Below, piece by piece: positions 12,692-24,400 of a stretch of 64,000 nt of DNA; positions within the stretch are counted from its first letter, which is position 1, and every line of letters begins with the position of its first letter. Where the stretch lies: contig JASANC010003853.1 in NCBI GenBank assembly GCA_030248135.1, positions 1 to 64,000 of the forward strand. Direction: 5' to 3'. The notes under the pieces are model-generated. The model saw nothing but the letters and a program-made list of their open reading frames with translations, was not told the origin of the DNA and searched no databases. A program made the translations under genes and the position numbers. The DNA is from Theristus sp. LFF4_11. Its lineage: Eukaryota; Nematoda; Chromadorea; Monhysterida; Xyalidae.

Positions 12692-15001
12692 GCGTGCGGC
12701 CCGGGCCTGTTTGTCTGAGCCTGTTCTACAAAACTTGATTGTGCTGCAAGAACTGTTTTTCGAATCTCAGAAAACGCGCATCAAAGTCATGGAACGGTCG
12801 ATCTTCAGCGCGCGGAATGTGTTCATCCCGGATCGACTGGAGTCGTTCGTCGGTTTTCTTGTTATTTCATCACATTTTGGCTGCAATTTCGCTGGTCGTC
12901 TGCCTTTACATCAGGCGCGCACTGATTGGTCAGACGAGCATGATTGCAGCCAATCAGCGTTGTGAAGCTATCAATCAAAGTAATTCCGTCCAATAACGTG
13001 AATGTATCTACAATCAAACTCTAAAACATATCCAACCAGCTGATTGGTTGGTGGTCACGTGATGCATGCGATTCCATGCAAACCAAACTCCGCCTCATGT
13101 AAATCTATGCACATAATGAGTGCATCAACCAATCAGCTCGTTGAATATATGATAGAGTTTGACTGTATTTGCAGTGGTGAGATGTCGCCACCCGAGCACG
13201 CCGTGTTGATGGAGTCGTTTGATTGGCTGAATGCCACGCACGACACGCCTGTGGATCTCATTGGTTGGTTGAGTTGGAACTTTGTCACCCTCGTGGCCTG
13301 GTGGTAGTGCGTTAGACTACAGTCTGTGCGCTCGGGGGATCGAGCCCCGCCGAGGGGTGTATAGGCACTTAATGACAGACGAAAACTCGATGGGCGCCCT
13401 ACTCAATGGCGTTCTGTACGCTTCTCTGGGTTAGCCCTGGCTGAAAACATCGCCTAAAAATCACAACAACAACAACAACAACAAAACTTTGACAATCAAA
13501 CGCACTGGCACCGGCACGCACTCGATAATACTGTGTGGCAGCATATCTCTGTGTGTGTGCCAGTGTGTTTGTCTCCAACGCCCACGGCGTTTGCAGTACT
13601 CTACGAAGCAATTTGCTCGGTTGGACTCATCGTCTGCCCGGTTTCCACTGCAAATTTTACTACATCATTTGTCTTTTGCTTGTCAGTTTACGTTCGTACG
13701 TCACCGAACGTCTGCCACGAACGACTGAAACGTCGAGCGCGCCTCGAAGAACGAACAATGCCGTTGGTTGGTGACAGTGCCATTGTGGTGGTGTTTTTTT
13801 TTGCTTTTTTTGAAGTAGAATTTGGCATTCAACAGTCGTGGTGAATAATACTGAAAGTCAACAACAGAAGAATTGAAAAAAGTGCCAGACATAACACATA
13901 ACAGGCGGACGGAGTACGGTATCTGCTGTGATCGGTCTCGACGCGATCTTATTGCAAGTTTCCCTGCTTGTAAACGAACATTATTTCAACAACTTTCTGA
14001 TCACTCGCGGATTTGTGTTCACCTTTCAACAGTTCCCTGCGCCAGTTTCGAACGTGCGAGCAATATCGTTCCGAGATACCGTACTCCATGGACCGACAGT
14101 TTCCAGCATTGTCTGTGCGTAATTTTGAAAAAAAACATTTCCTATTTTTAAACGCGTTTGGCATAAAATAGCGTCAGGCTATGCGCTAGTTTCGAACAGA
14201 CCCGACTTTCGATGTTGTTGTTGTTGTTGTTGTTGGGATTTTTAGGCGATGTTTTTAGCGAGGGCTAACCCAGAGAAGCGTACAGAACGCCATCGAGTAG
14301 GGCGCCCATCGAGTTTTCTCTGTCATTAAGTGCCTGTACACCCCTCGACGGGACTCGATCCCCCGAGCGCACAGACTGCAGTCTAACGCACTACCACCAG
14401 GCCACGAGCGGTGACTGTGCTTTCTGTGCAGGAGCACGTGCAAATGGTGCATTCGCTGTACGAACGCTGGCTGAACAACGGCAACAACGATCCGTACGTG
14501 CGTCTGTCAGACACGCAGCGTTTGCATCGCGATCACGTCTGTTTCGATTTCTCATGCATTCGTTTTCTCCGGTAAAATGGAGCCGACACCCAAAGCCGTG
14601 GGCTACTTTTGGGATGCGCAAGTTTGGATGGGCTACAAGACACTTTGTGGTCTCACTGTGGCCTGATTGTTAGACAATGATTGGACATAAACTTCGTGTG
14701 TTGTGGTCAGCCGTGGACAGTAAACGGTCAGTAACATTGTGCATCCGATTGCCTCGAGTTTCCGTTGGTCGCAAAGTCTGCTATCATTATTTTGGTGAAC
14801 GCTGATTGGCTGCATCATGCTGGTGACTGATGCTCCAGCCAATCAGTGCGTCATATTCAAATGCAGTCCGTTGACTGGTGGAAAAAAGTCAATAATTTTC
14901 AGGTTATCACCATCAATGGCGATCTGAATGAGACTGAGATTCGCAGCGAGTATGACAAGTTGGCCGTGCACATTGAAGCGCTCGCAACACGAGATTCGTG
15001 A
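10386..15001 (+). CDS. Deoxyribonucleoside kinase B (tandem paralogue)
   Basis: Second dNK-family kinase. Eight exons: 10386-10535, 10914-10967, 11197-11286, 12771-12844, 13175-13263, 13687-13766, 14432-14536, 14903-15001; 246 aa. Exons 2 to 6 have exactly the lengths of kinase A (54, 90, 74, 89, 80), so the pair arose by tandem duplication with introns in place. P-loop GNIAAGKST at residues 29-37, FAEPVDRW, MERSIFS and the LID-type YVRTSPNVCHER are kept. Exon 3 has diverged: MYKDPSRW of A is TFNDQTRW, and FQTYV is FQWYV, which changes residues that line the substrate pocket in this family (the Tyr of MYKDP is Phe here). Altered substrate preference is inference. Introns carry three CCAAT-MITEs, one hAT-like element and three SINEs. 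AATAAA at 15050 is the likely 3' end. Confidence 0.9.
10615..10780 (+). mobile_element. CCAAT-carrying MITE in kinase B intron 1
   Basis: Same family as 10188: ends CAGTTGAACTC and GAGTTCGACTG, core AAACTCCGCCCCCACAACA, inner CTGATTGGTTGG arm. TA is present on the left; the right flank has changed to CA. Confidence 0.82.
11314..11487 (+). mobile_element. CCAAT-carrying MITE in kinase B intron 3
   Basis: Ends CAGTTGAACTC and GAATTCAACTG, inner arms CTGATTGGTTGG and ACCAACCAATC. The central part differs from the other copies (GC-box core replaced), so it is a diverged subfamily. Confidence 0.8.
11587..12372 (+). mobile_element. hAT-like non-autonomous element H4 (786 bp)
   Basis: It begins TAGGGTTGG and ends CCAACCCTA with an 8-bp duplication GCTGTGCA/GCTGTGTA (one mismatch) at 11579-11586 and 12373-12380. 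Subterminal AAAACCGGTTTT blocks are inverted. It is related to H3 and carries no visible transposase. Confidence 0.85.
12432..12690 (+). mobile_element. SINE-A copy with long CAA tail, kinase B intron 3
   Basis: Head with A-box-like TGGCCTGGTGGTAG and B-box-like GGATCGAGCCCC, body ending CATCGCCTAAAAATCCCAAC, then about 80 bp of CAA repeats. It is a tRNA-derived SINE oriented with the gene. Confidence 0.88.
13011..13165 (+). mobile_element. CCAAT-carrying MITE next to the kinase B exon 5 acceptor
   Basis: Ends CAATCAAACTC and GAGTTTGACTG flanked by TA; arms CAGCTGATTGGTTGG and CAACCAATCAGCT; core AACTCCGCCTCAT. The element ends at 13165, and the acceptor AG is at 13173-13174, so it sits immediately next to the splice site. 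Confidence 0.83.
13285..13486 (+). mobile_element. SINE-A copy, kinase B intron 5
   Basis: Complete head (A and B boxes) to CAA tail. AACTTTG occurs just before the head and just after the tail, a plausible short target duplication from LINE-type retroposition. Confidence 0.87.
14211..14411 (-). mobile_element. SINE-A copy (minus), kinase B intron 6
   Basis: TTG-repeat tail at the left and tRNA-like head at the right. The head ends about 20 bp before the exon 7 start (14432), so the polypyrimidine tract of the acceptor is directly downstream of the SINE. Confidence 0.87.
14801..14850. repeat. Short inverted repeat of the CTGATTGG/CCAATCAG type
   Basis: GCTGATTGGCTG and CAGCCAATCAG face each other across a short spacer in kinase B intron 7. 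Similar short pairs occur near 12917, 28238, 33418, 34749 and 53690, all within introns. Confidence 0.6.
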
Positions 15002-15049
15002 TCGGGTCTGGGGTGGCACAATTTCGGTTCAAAAATCTTTTCTTTAATT

Positions 15050-15055
15050 AATAAA
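15050..15055 (+). terminator. Candidate polyadenylation signal, kinase B
   Basis: AATAAA 49 bp after the stop codon; a second hexamer lies at 15263-15268. The spacing is typical for a short 3' UTR before REV1 starts at 15493. Confidence 0.5.
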
Positions 15056-15492
15056 AACAAAAATGCCGATTTTCTTAAATTCGAAAAAGTTTCCTAATAA
15101 TTCCCGGATTGATTTGGAACAACCTAATTAGCACGATTTCATTGTTCTTCCGTTTCACAGTCCATTCTGGACCAGTTATGCTTTACTTGATCTCCTCTTT
15201 GTTGTGCAAGATAATTGTGAAATCTCAAAATCTGTTTTTATCTCGGGTACAAAGTACAATGGAATAAATTAGTCACATGAATACGTTGAGTTGATATTTT
15301 TTTGTTCCGGTCGGAGTATAAATCTTTTCCTGCCACTTGAGGCCGTGGCTATTTCAGTTGCAACATTGCATTTTTTTGTTACATGATTTTCACCAGCTGT
15401 TCGCTGATTCGTCGGGTACACTACCACGTGTATTCCTTCGGTGCAATAATCGTTTGAAGTTTTTTGCACTCAGAAAAAGCGTCCACAGACAA

Positions 15493-18400
15493 ATGGGCGC
15501 CATGAAACGTAATGCGGGCCATCAAGTTCGTGAGGGAGACTGGGCGGGATTTGTGAGTGTGCTGAAGATTTTTTTTGTTCAGTCAGTGTTCAGTAAATGC
15601 AAGCTTTTCAAGATGTATCACCTTTTCTTTTGGTTTTGCGACTTCGTGTGCGCATGGATGGCAAAACAGTTTTGTGCATGACGCGGGAATTCAAAATCGA
15701 TGGAAGTGTCCCGGTTTACTAACGCAATTTTGAATTGCCGTATACACCGTGCGAGACCAGTTTCCATTCGACGTCTGCAAACGCATTGAGTCGCAGAACC
15801 AAAAGGATGGACAGTAATATTATTCCTTTGCGATGATGTGATGTGTGGGTGTCCCATGGCGAAGTTTTTTTCACTGCCGTAGCGGTACCACTCGAGAAAC
15901 GTCTTGTTCGAAGAAGAAACGAAGACTCACCAAAAAATGTCAACTTCAGGGCGAATACATGGGTGAAAAGGTGCGCAAATTGACCGAACAGTTCAACGCA
16001 ACAGAAGTGAACGTGCTGTCGCAGATATTCAAGGGAGTCGCAATATATGTCAATGGCTATACGAGTTGGTGGTGTCTTTGTGTCACTTCATTCATTCCCA
16101 AAACTCGAGCCACATTTTATGCAATTCAAATTTCAATTTTCTGAAATTATGAAACAAAATGTCCAGACCCGCCCGCCGACGAACTGCGAGTGCTGATGCG
16201 TCAGCATGGCGGTGAGTACCACACATACCGCAGTGAGCACACCACGCACACGATTGCAACGGTGCTGCCCTACAGTAAACTCGAGAAACTCAAACCGACC
16301 GATTTGGTGGTGCGACCGCAGTGGATCACGGACAGGTATGATCTTTTATTTTGGTCCCGAGACTGAATGCGCGCATGCATAGGTAAGCAGTTGCATGTAC
16401 GACGCGGGAATTCAAAATTGCTAAAGTGACCCGAGTCCCCTGAATAAGGCCGGGTCACTTAGGCTGCTTTGAAATGCCACATACGGATTGAAATGGTTCC
16501 CTTTCTACGTCTGCAAATGCATTCAATCGCAGAAGTTAAAAACCGATGATACGTACAGTCGAACTCTAAATTAGGTGCCTTGTATTGCAAGCACTTTTGC
16601 TGTCTTCTGATTGGCGGCATGTGAGTTGGGCAAGCGGATTGGTTGGATGATGGTGGCTACACTCCAATGGTTGGTAAGTTAGTAAATGGGCAATCTGTGC
16701 ACAAACTGGATCTCAAACCGAACGCGAAGGCTCATACGCTGGTCTCCCGTACCATTACGATGCACCCAATCAGTCTGATCAATGGGTTTTTGGTTTTTTT
16801 ACACAATTAAAATGAAATGACTGTTTTCTTCAGCATCGCCGCTGGCCACCTGCTGTCCGACATCGACTATCGCCTCGGCGCAAAACAGCACGGCATTGGC
16901 GGGCTGGACAAATTTGTGCAAAAGCAGAAAACCGAGAACAATTCACCGCTTTCCGAGCCCCCAGAGTCAAACGCAGCCCGAGTATCATCGCCGCATGACG
17001 AGCCAGCCCCGGGCTGCTCCAAAACCACCCCCGATTCGAACTCAATTCCATCGACTTCCGCCGTCGCAAGTAAAACGATTCTGAAAACGAGCGATCCGAA
17101 TTTTGTGACGGACTTCTACGCCCGATCGCGGCTGCATTTCATCTCGACCTGGGCGCAACAAATGAAACAGCTGGTCAGAGAGTGCAGAGAGGCGTCGGAT
17201 GGACTGTTCGTGCACCGGAGTCGACTCCATGAACGCGATTGCTGGCAAGAGTGCGTTCAGGTGTTTACGCTCTTTTTCATTGTTTGTGGTCGAATGTCGA
17301 CAGTTGTACGCGATCTAGTGGTGCTTAGCGATTTGACCTTCGACCACACCAAGTTCATCCATTGAACGGTTTGTATGACGCTTCATTTTGGTCGCGAGAC
17401 TCAATGCGCGCATAGTTTCATGCGTGACGCGGGAATTCAAAATTGGCAAAGTGATCCGAGTCCCCTAAATAGGGCCGAGTTACTTAGGCGACTTTTGAAA
17501 TGCCACGAGAATTGAAACTAGTTTCCTTTTGACATCTGCACACGCATTCAGTTGCAGAATTTAAAAAAAATTGATAATAGCTGGGTGCACACAGTCTTAC
17601 CAGCCAATCAGCATGCTGTCCACATTTCCAGCATTTCCAGAGCGCCACCAGAAGGCAGCTGTCAGCGTGCTGCGACTGAACGCGTGTACATGCACCTCGA
17701 CATGGACTGTTTCTTTGTGTCGGTCGCATTACGCAAACGACCGGAGCTTCGTGGTCGACCGGTGGTGGTGTCGCATTCAAAGGTCGGTTGTTGTTGTGCG
17801 CGAGGTGGACGATTGTGAAATGTGCTGCGGTACGATGGGGTGATGGTTGTGAGACCTTGCACAGGCTGTTGAGGTTGTTCAACGACACTTGCTTTGGACG
17901 CTCACAAATAAACACACTGGCATATAGCATCGTGCCTGTGTGTTTGTTTATGACTGTTAGCGCATTATTAGCGCACGGTTTTCGTACTAAAACGACATTT
18001 TTTACAGGGTGTGCCAACATCAACTTCAAACGCTACATCGTCCCACGCTGAAATCGCCAGTTGCTCCTACGAGGCGAGAGTGAAGGGCGTCAAGAACGGC
18101 ATGCTGCTTGGACGTGCCAAGCAGTTGTGCCCTGAGTTGACGCCTGTGCCTTACGACTTTGACGGCTACAATGAAGTGTCGAGAAAGCTCTATGAAATTG
18201 TGTGCGGGTGAGCGTGTGTGCTTCAGTTCGGTTTCGTTGCGCACTATTGAGAGCGAGTTCAGTGGCGCACACGTACGAGCACTGCAGATTATTTTTTTTT
18301 ATTTGTTCGCACCGGTTCCGGAAACCCTAAGGTACCAAGCTCCGGCGGAAACGGGCAATACTGCCCCCGAGCCCAATTTACCCTCGGCTCTGGAGGGAGT

Positions 18401-21400
18401 TGACCATTAGATGTTATTGGTCACTTTAGTTACTCCATTATGTGTCTTGTCCGCAGCGGGGTTCGAACTTTCCACCTACAGAACGGTAGACGAAAGCCTT
18501 ACACCTGCGCTACAGACGCGACAGATTGTAAACCAGCCGAACGTTCCGCTTGCGGTTTGTTAGCCGAAGAATCGTTCTGCCAGGTTGCAAGGCTTATACT
18601 GAAAGACAAACCAGTGTTTCACCAGAAAATCAGCAAAAAAAACTAACGACAACTGTTTTGCAATTGGTGTGCTCAGGTACACGCTGGATGTCGAGGCAGT
18701 CAGCTGCGACGAACTGTACGTGGAGTTGAGCGAGCTGTGCGCCACGGAGAATGTGGGCCCGCTCGCGGTGGCCGCATGTATCCGGGCGCACATCAAACAG
18801 GAGACTGGGTGCTGCGCGTCCGCCGGCCTTGGTGAGGCCGCTTTTGTTTGGAAAAAAGTAACAGTCTTGTAGTTTGGTGTTGGTGAAAAGTGTTCGTTTT
18901 TTCTACGATGTTTTTTTATTCATAATATTGCACGCAGTTCATTGATTGGGCTGTTTAAACGCGTTGAGCATCAGTGGGTTTGGTGAACAATACGTTTGTC
19001 TTTCAAAAAGTGCGCAGTATTGTTTGTGCCACGAGACGAGACGGACTTCTTGGCGACAAGCGGTTACGGAGCCAGCAATCCATGAACAGTCAAATGTGTT
19101 GTTCAATCAAACTCAATTCAAAATTGAAATTCAACTTCAAAAACACTCCAGGTGGCAACATGTTGCTCGCGCGGTTGGCGACGCGCGCTGCCAAACCGAA
19201 CGGCCAGCGCATGGTGACTGGCGCAGAGCAGCAGCAGTTCATGGCCGCGCAAAAGCTCACCGATTTACCTGGTCTGTGCGTGTGGTGTGAATTTGCTTGC
19301 ACTGGCTTCGATAGTATTTCTTGATCTTTTTTTGGAATGCCGAGTTTCAACAGTGTGTCTGATCACAAGCAGAAAAAAAGCAAAAACATGAACAAAATTG
19401 GTGGTGTCGCATCCGAATATAAGCTAAACTCAAGCTTACTTACAGTCTATCTCGCTAATATACGCAACTAGCGGATTGGTTTGGTCATAGCATTTGTTGT
19501 TGTTGTTTGTTGCCCCCTTTTTATCCTTACCCAACGCCCTTGGGGAAAGGCAGTGTCGCAATTTTTTATTGTCCACCACATGGGCTGCGACGTTGGAAGC
19601 AGTTTTTCGGCTATAGAAGTGGGCGTTGGGCAAGCTGCGCCGGTATGCATGGGCGCGATGTCATAAAGTTCCTCGCCACCGGAACAGCAATCTTGTGAGT
19701 CAAGAAAGCCGACGTTTATGCTGCCGAACCATTAAGCCCCACGCAACCCGGGGCAGCCGAGTGGTCACGAGCGGATTCGAACCCGGGCCTTCCGATTGGA
19801 AGTCCCAAGTGCTATCCACTCAGCCACTCAGCCGGCGCTGGTCATAGCATTTCTCAGCGCTGATTGGTTGGTCAAGAGCAATTTTCAGCGCTGATTGGTT
19901 GGTCATGAGCAATTCTCAGCGCTGATTGGTTGGTCAAGAGCAATTTTCAGCGCTGATTGGTTGGTCATGAGTAAATCTCAGCGCTGATTGGTTGGCCATA
20001 ACGTCATGTTGCATATATTTTCCGGATTGGACTGCACATGTTCGCGCAGGTATCGGCCGCCAAACACTGGACAAGATTCAATCGTTGTACGGCCACACCT
20101 GCAGCACCTGCGCTGACCTTCAGTCTGTCAGCTTACCGCGACTTTCGCAAGATTTCGGCCAGAAAACCGGCCGCTCTCTGTTCGACGCTTGTCGCGGCGT
20201 CGATGAGCGAACGATCAAGACCGACGTGCAGCGGAAATCCGTCTCGTGCGACGTCAACTACGGCGTTCGATTTCAGACGGTCGCGATTGTTTCGCAGAAT
20301 GACTTTCGTTTTTTTTTACTTTTGTCACAGGATACGAAGAAGAAAAAACATTTGCGTGTTGATGCGCACACCCGGTACGTCAATCGAGTGTGCAGACAGG
20401 CGTGCAGGAAAGTGTGCGTCAAGCATTCAGGGTTTCCCCACTTTCAGACAGAAGACGCAACGAAGTTCCTTGAGAATCTGTCAATGGAGGTGCAGCGAAA
20501 ACTACGAGCAATTTCGATGCTCGCGCGATCACTGACACTGCGCTTGCTGGTGGGTGTGAATATTGGCACGGTGCTTTTTTGCTGTTCCCAGGCAACAGTC
20601 GAACTCTAAATAATAGGGAATCAGCTGATTCGTTGGTGATTACTTTACGGTATACCGGGCACAGAAAGCATGCATACCGTAATCACCAACCAATAATCAG
20701 CTGATACCCAATAATTTATTAGGAGTTCGATTGTACCTTTTTTCGCCGAATAATGAACACCTTGCATTTTCTTGCCAGAATACAGATGGTGATAATGCAC
20801 TGTTGTGACAAGCAAGATTCACCAGACTGCCAGACAGGCACGATTCTCTGCCAGGCATTCCATGCACAATGTGCAGTGGCGGCCAAAAGTGTTGGAACGC
20901 TGCGCGCGTGTGTACTGTTGCATCAGTCGTACAAACGCTATTATAAGAATTTATGGGCAACGTTGGGTTCTCGGGATACTTTTCGACCCAACGCTGCCTA
21001 CAAATTCTTATAATAGCGTTTCTACGACTGATGCAACATGCGCGCAGCGTTCCAACACTTTTGGCCGCCACTGTAGATAGTGATATTGCACTGTTTGTTA
21101 CAAGCAAGATTCACCAGACTGCCAGACAGGCACGATTCTCTGCCAGACATTCCATGCACAATACAAAACACCAGCCTGTCCATTCCGTTCAGCTTCGATC
21201 GCCCGATGCGCCGCAAGAGCCGTCCAAGTTCATGGGCTGTGGTCGCTGCGAGCCACGCACCAAAACGCAGCATTTGCTGGTGCCCACGGACGAATCGATC
21301 GCAATCGCGACGGTCGTCAAAAAATTGTTCCACCAAATGCAGCCAGTGGTCGGCGATGTTCGCGGGGTATGCGACCAGTTTTGGAGAGCGTACACTTTTG

Positions 21401-24400
21401 CCTGACATAACTGTTATTCACATCTGGCACATGCATGCAGTGTGCGGGGTCTGAGTCTTTGACTGCGCAATAACACTTGCGAACGAAAATGCGCGGCAGA
21501 AATTTCGTTGTTTTGCCTGCCCCGCTGGAACTTTGTGAAAAGTGCAGTCCTAGTTTGATAAAAAAGCAGTGCATTTTGACAGCACATTCACCGCGCACAG
21601 TGCCGTGTATGAGCGTGCGTGTGTGCGACTGTGCAACATTATACTTTCTTGTTTACACACTGGAACTTTCGCTCAAAAATGTGTGTTCTAAAATCAGTAG
21701 AAGAACAGCTAAAACACACAAGATTTCGATTTTCACCCTCAGGTCGGCATTGGCGCGCACAAGCTGGCGCCTGCCGGCACGGCCGCCGGTTTGAACGCAA
21801 AACACCAACGACCAATCAGCACGCTGGACAAGTTTTTCGAGAAATCGAAACCGGAAAAAGTGAACACGAAACCAGCAGATGAGGCACAAGATGAAGTCGC
21901 CCGGAAACGGGAATGTTCGACAATGCAATCGTCAAATATCCGCACCAATCCGGTTTTGGACGAAGCGTTGTTGGCTGAGCTGCCGTTTGAATTGGAGCAG
22001 GTTATTACGATTTTGCACCTTGTCTGGAAGTCAAACACCTGTATGTTTAGTAATATCTTTTTTCCTGCGTCTCAATGAGCGCATAGATGGGTAAGCAGTC
22101 GCATGCACGACGCGGGAATTCAAAATTGGCAAAGGGACCCGAGTCCCCTAAATAAGGCCGGGTCACTTAGGCTATTCTGAATTACCACATAAAGATTGAA
22201 ACTAGTTTCCTTTCACGTCCACAACCGCATTGAGTCGCAGGTCTTAAAGAAAAGATAATATGTTTGTGTGGTTTTTCTTCAGTTGATCATTTTGCAATTG
22301 CAGATTGATCCAGAAGTATTGGCTGCCCTACCAGCGAACATTCAAAATGAGGTTGCTCTGGCTAGCAGCAGCAAATCGCAACGAGAAAAAGAACTGCAGA
22401 ACAATCAGGTGATTTGATTGGGCACGCTTGGATGGGTGCAATGCGCGCTGATGTTTGTATTGTCCTAGTCTGAAGCCCGTGAACTTTTCACTGCGATTTC
22501 AGTCCGGTTTTGCACAGTGACCACGCAAACACATCACATACAGGCGCGCTCGACAGCTAGCAGCTGTTGCTGCTGCTGCCAGTGTGTTTGTTTGTGACTA
22601 AAGGGGCATCCATGAAACAGGATGTAGTGACGCGTAGCTGTGTGTTAAAACATAGCTACGCGGTCACTAAATACTGCTTCGTGAATGCACCTCAACGCAA
22701 CGATTGACAAACACAACACGTGTTTTTTTAGGTTCACGGATCCGGTTTATCCACGTTGTTGTTTTTTTACTCGCAGTTCTGAGAACCGTTTTTGTGTTCA
22801 GATTGACGAAGAAGTCTTGGCTGCCCTACCGGCCGACATTCAACGCGAAGTCGTTGCATACTACAACAGCAACAACGTGTCACAACCGAAGGCACACTCC
22901 GTCAAAGCCAGTGGCCCTTTGTCCAGCACTCCAAAACGAACCACTAACAAGGTAGCACTTGATTTCACGCATCAATGTTGTCTATTATGATTTTTTTAGG
23001 TTCTACGACGTTCTGAGAAAGGAAACCAGTTTCTATCTTCATGTGGCAATTCAAAACAGCCTAAGTGACGTGGTCCTATTTAAGGGACTCGGATCACTTT
23101 GCCAATTTTGAATTCCCGCGTCATTCGTCTATTTGCCAATATCTATGCGCGCATTGAGTCTCGGGACCAAAATAAAAGATCATATCTAATCGCACACTTT
23201 TCATGGCGAACAAGGACTTTGAAATTTTCATCGTTTTTTTTTTCAAAGAAAACCAGCGCCACCTCGGTTGGTCGGGGACAGAAACGTTCCACCAGTATGG
23301 CAAGTGACAAATCGACGAATTCAAACAGACGAAAACCGCGAAAGCCCACAAAACCGTCGTCTCGGGGAAAATCAGTGGCGAAACATGGGTCACACAATGA
23401 CGTCATGAAAACACTGTCGCAGATTTGGGTGAGTGGTTTTGCAACCGCGATTCAATACGGTTCGGATGAACAGATTAATCCAGTATGAGTTCAATCAAAC
23501 AAGCTGCATGAAAGTTGTCTGCAGTTTTTTGGTCTATTTTTATGCGCAAGAACGATGGTCTCAGGATTTGTCGAATCACTGCATAACGTGCACTTTGTTG
23601 ATTTCCGTTTTCTTTGGCATGTCAGCTAAACTGAAAATGCAAAGACAATGACGCCCATCTTTTGGACACAATTTTGAGTTGGTGTTGTTTTTCATCAAGC
23701 GACTACAACATAACGTTTTGACAGAATCCACCAATCGACCTAACCGACAACGACCAGCCGCAGACCAGCAACAAAAAGACGAAGACCACGTCGAAAAATG
23801 TTGCCAGGAAAAAAGCTGCCAAATCATCTGCGACAGCACGCCCGAGCTCGCCACCCCCACAAACCCCGGACGAATTGACGCGAATCGTCTGCGAGATGAT
23901 TGACGATGAATACGGTTGGTGCGGTGCAAAAATGCATTAGTGGTGCCAACTGGCACGGTTTGAATTCTGTGTCGAAATGAAACCGTTGCTAGATTCTTAT
24001 TCTTATGTGTTCTCATTTAGCACACAACTTTTACACGTATGAATCATATTCCGCTTTTTATATGCGCAGAGAGCGCACTTTTCGTCTCACTGGTTGAATG
24101 GTTGATTGATTTGTTTATGAAATGGTTGATTTGGTTGAGTTTCTTTTATGTCAGAACCAAACGATGAGCAGCTGACGCGAATCCGGGACTATTTGCTTGG
24201 TCTGGTGCTCGGTGGCGGAGGCTTGCGGCAAGCGCATCAAATGCTGCTGAAAATGAAACGGTGCGGTGCGCTTGATTTGTTCAACAGCATCTCCTTTTTG
24301 CAATTCTCATTTGTTTTCAGACGAATCAAGGACAGCCAAGAACGATGGTTGGCTGGCTACACCGAACTGCAACAATCGGTGCAATCTGCAGTAAGCCAAG

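Noticed and set aside
17484..18029. 181-residue antisense open frame over REV1 exon 5 and intron 5
   Set aside because: Shadow of the REV1 coding strand extended through intron; no domain.
19751..19838. Possible tRNA gene (minus) with good A and B boxes
   Set aside because: It is the head of SINE-C: it is followed by a non-tRNA body and CAA tail and lies within a 14-bp target duplication.
20697..21408. Open frames on both strands across REV1 intron 10 and exon 11
   Set aside because: They arise from the hairpin MITE and the direct repeats around it; only the exon 11 frame (21193-21366) matches REV1.
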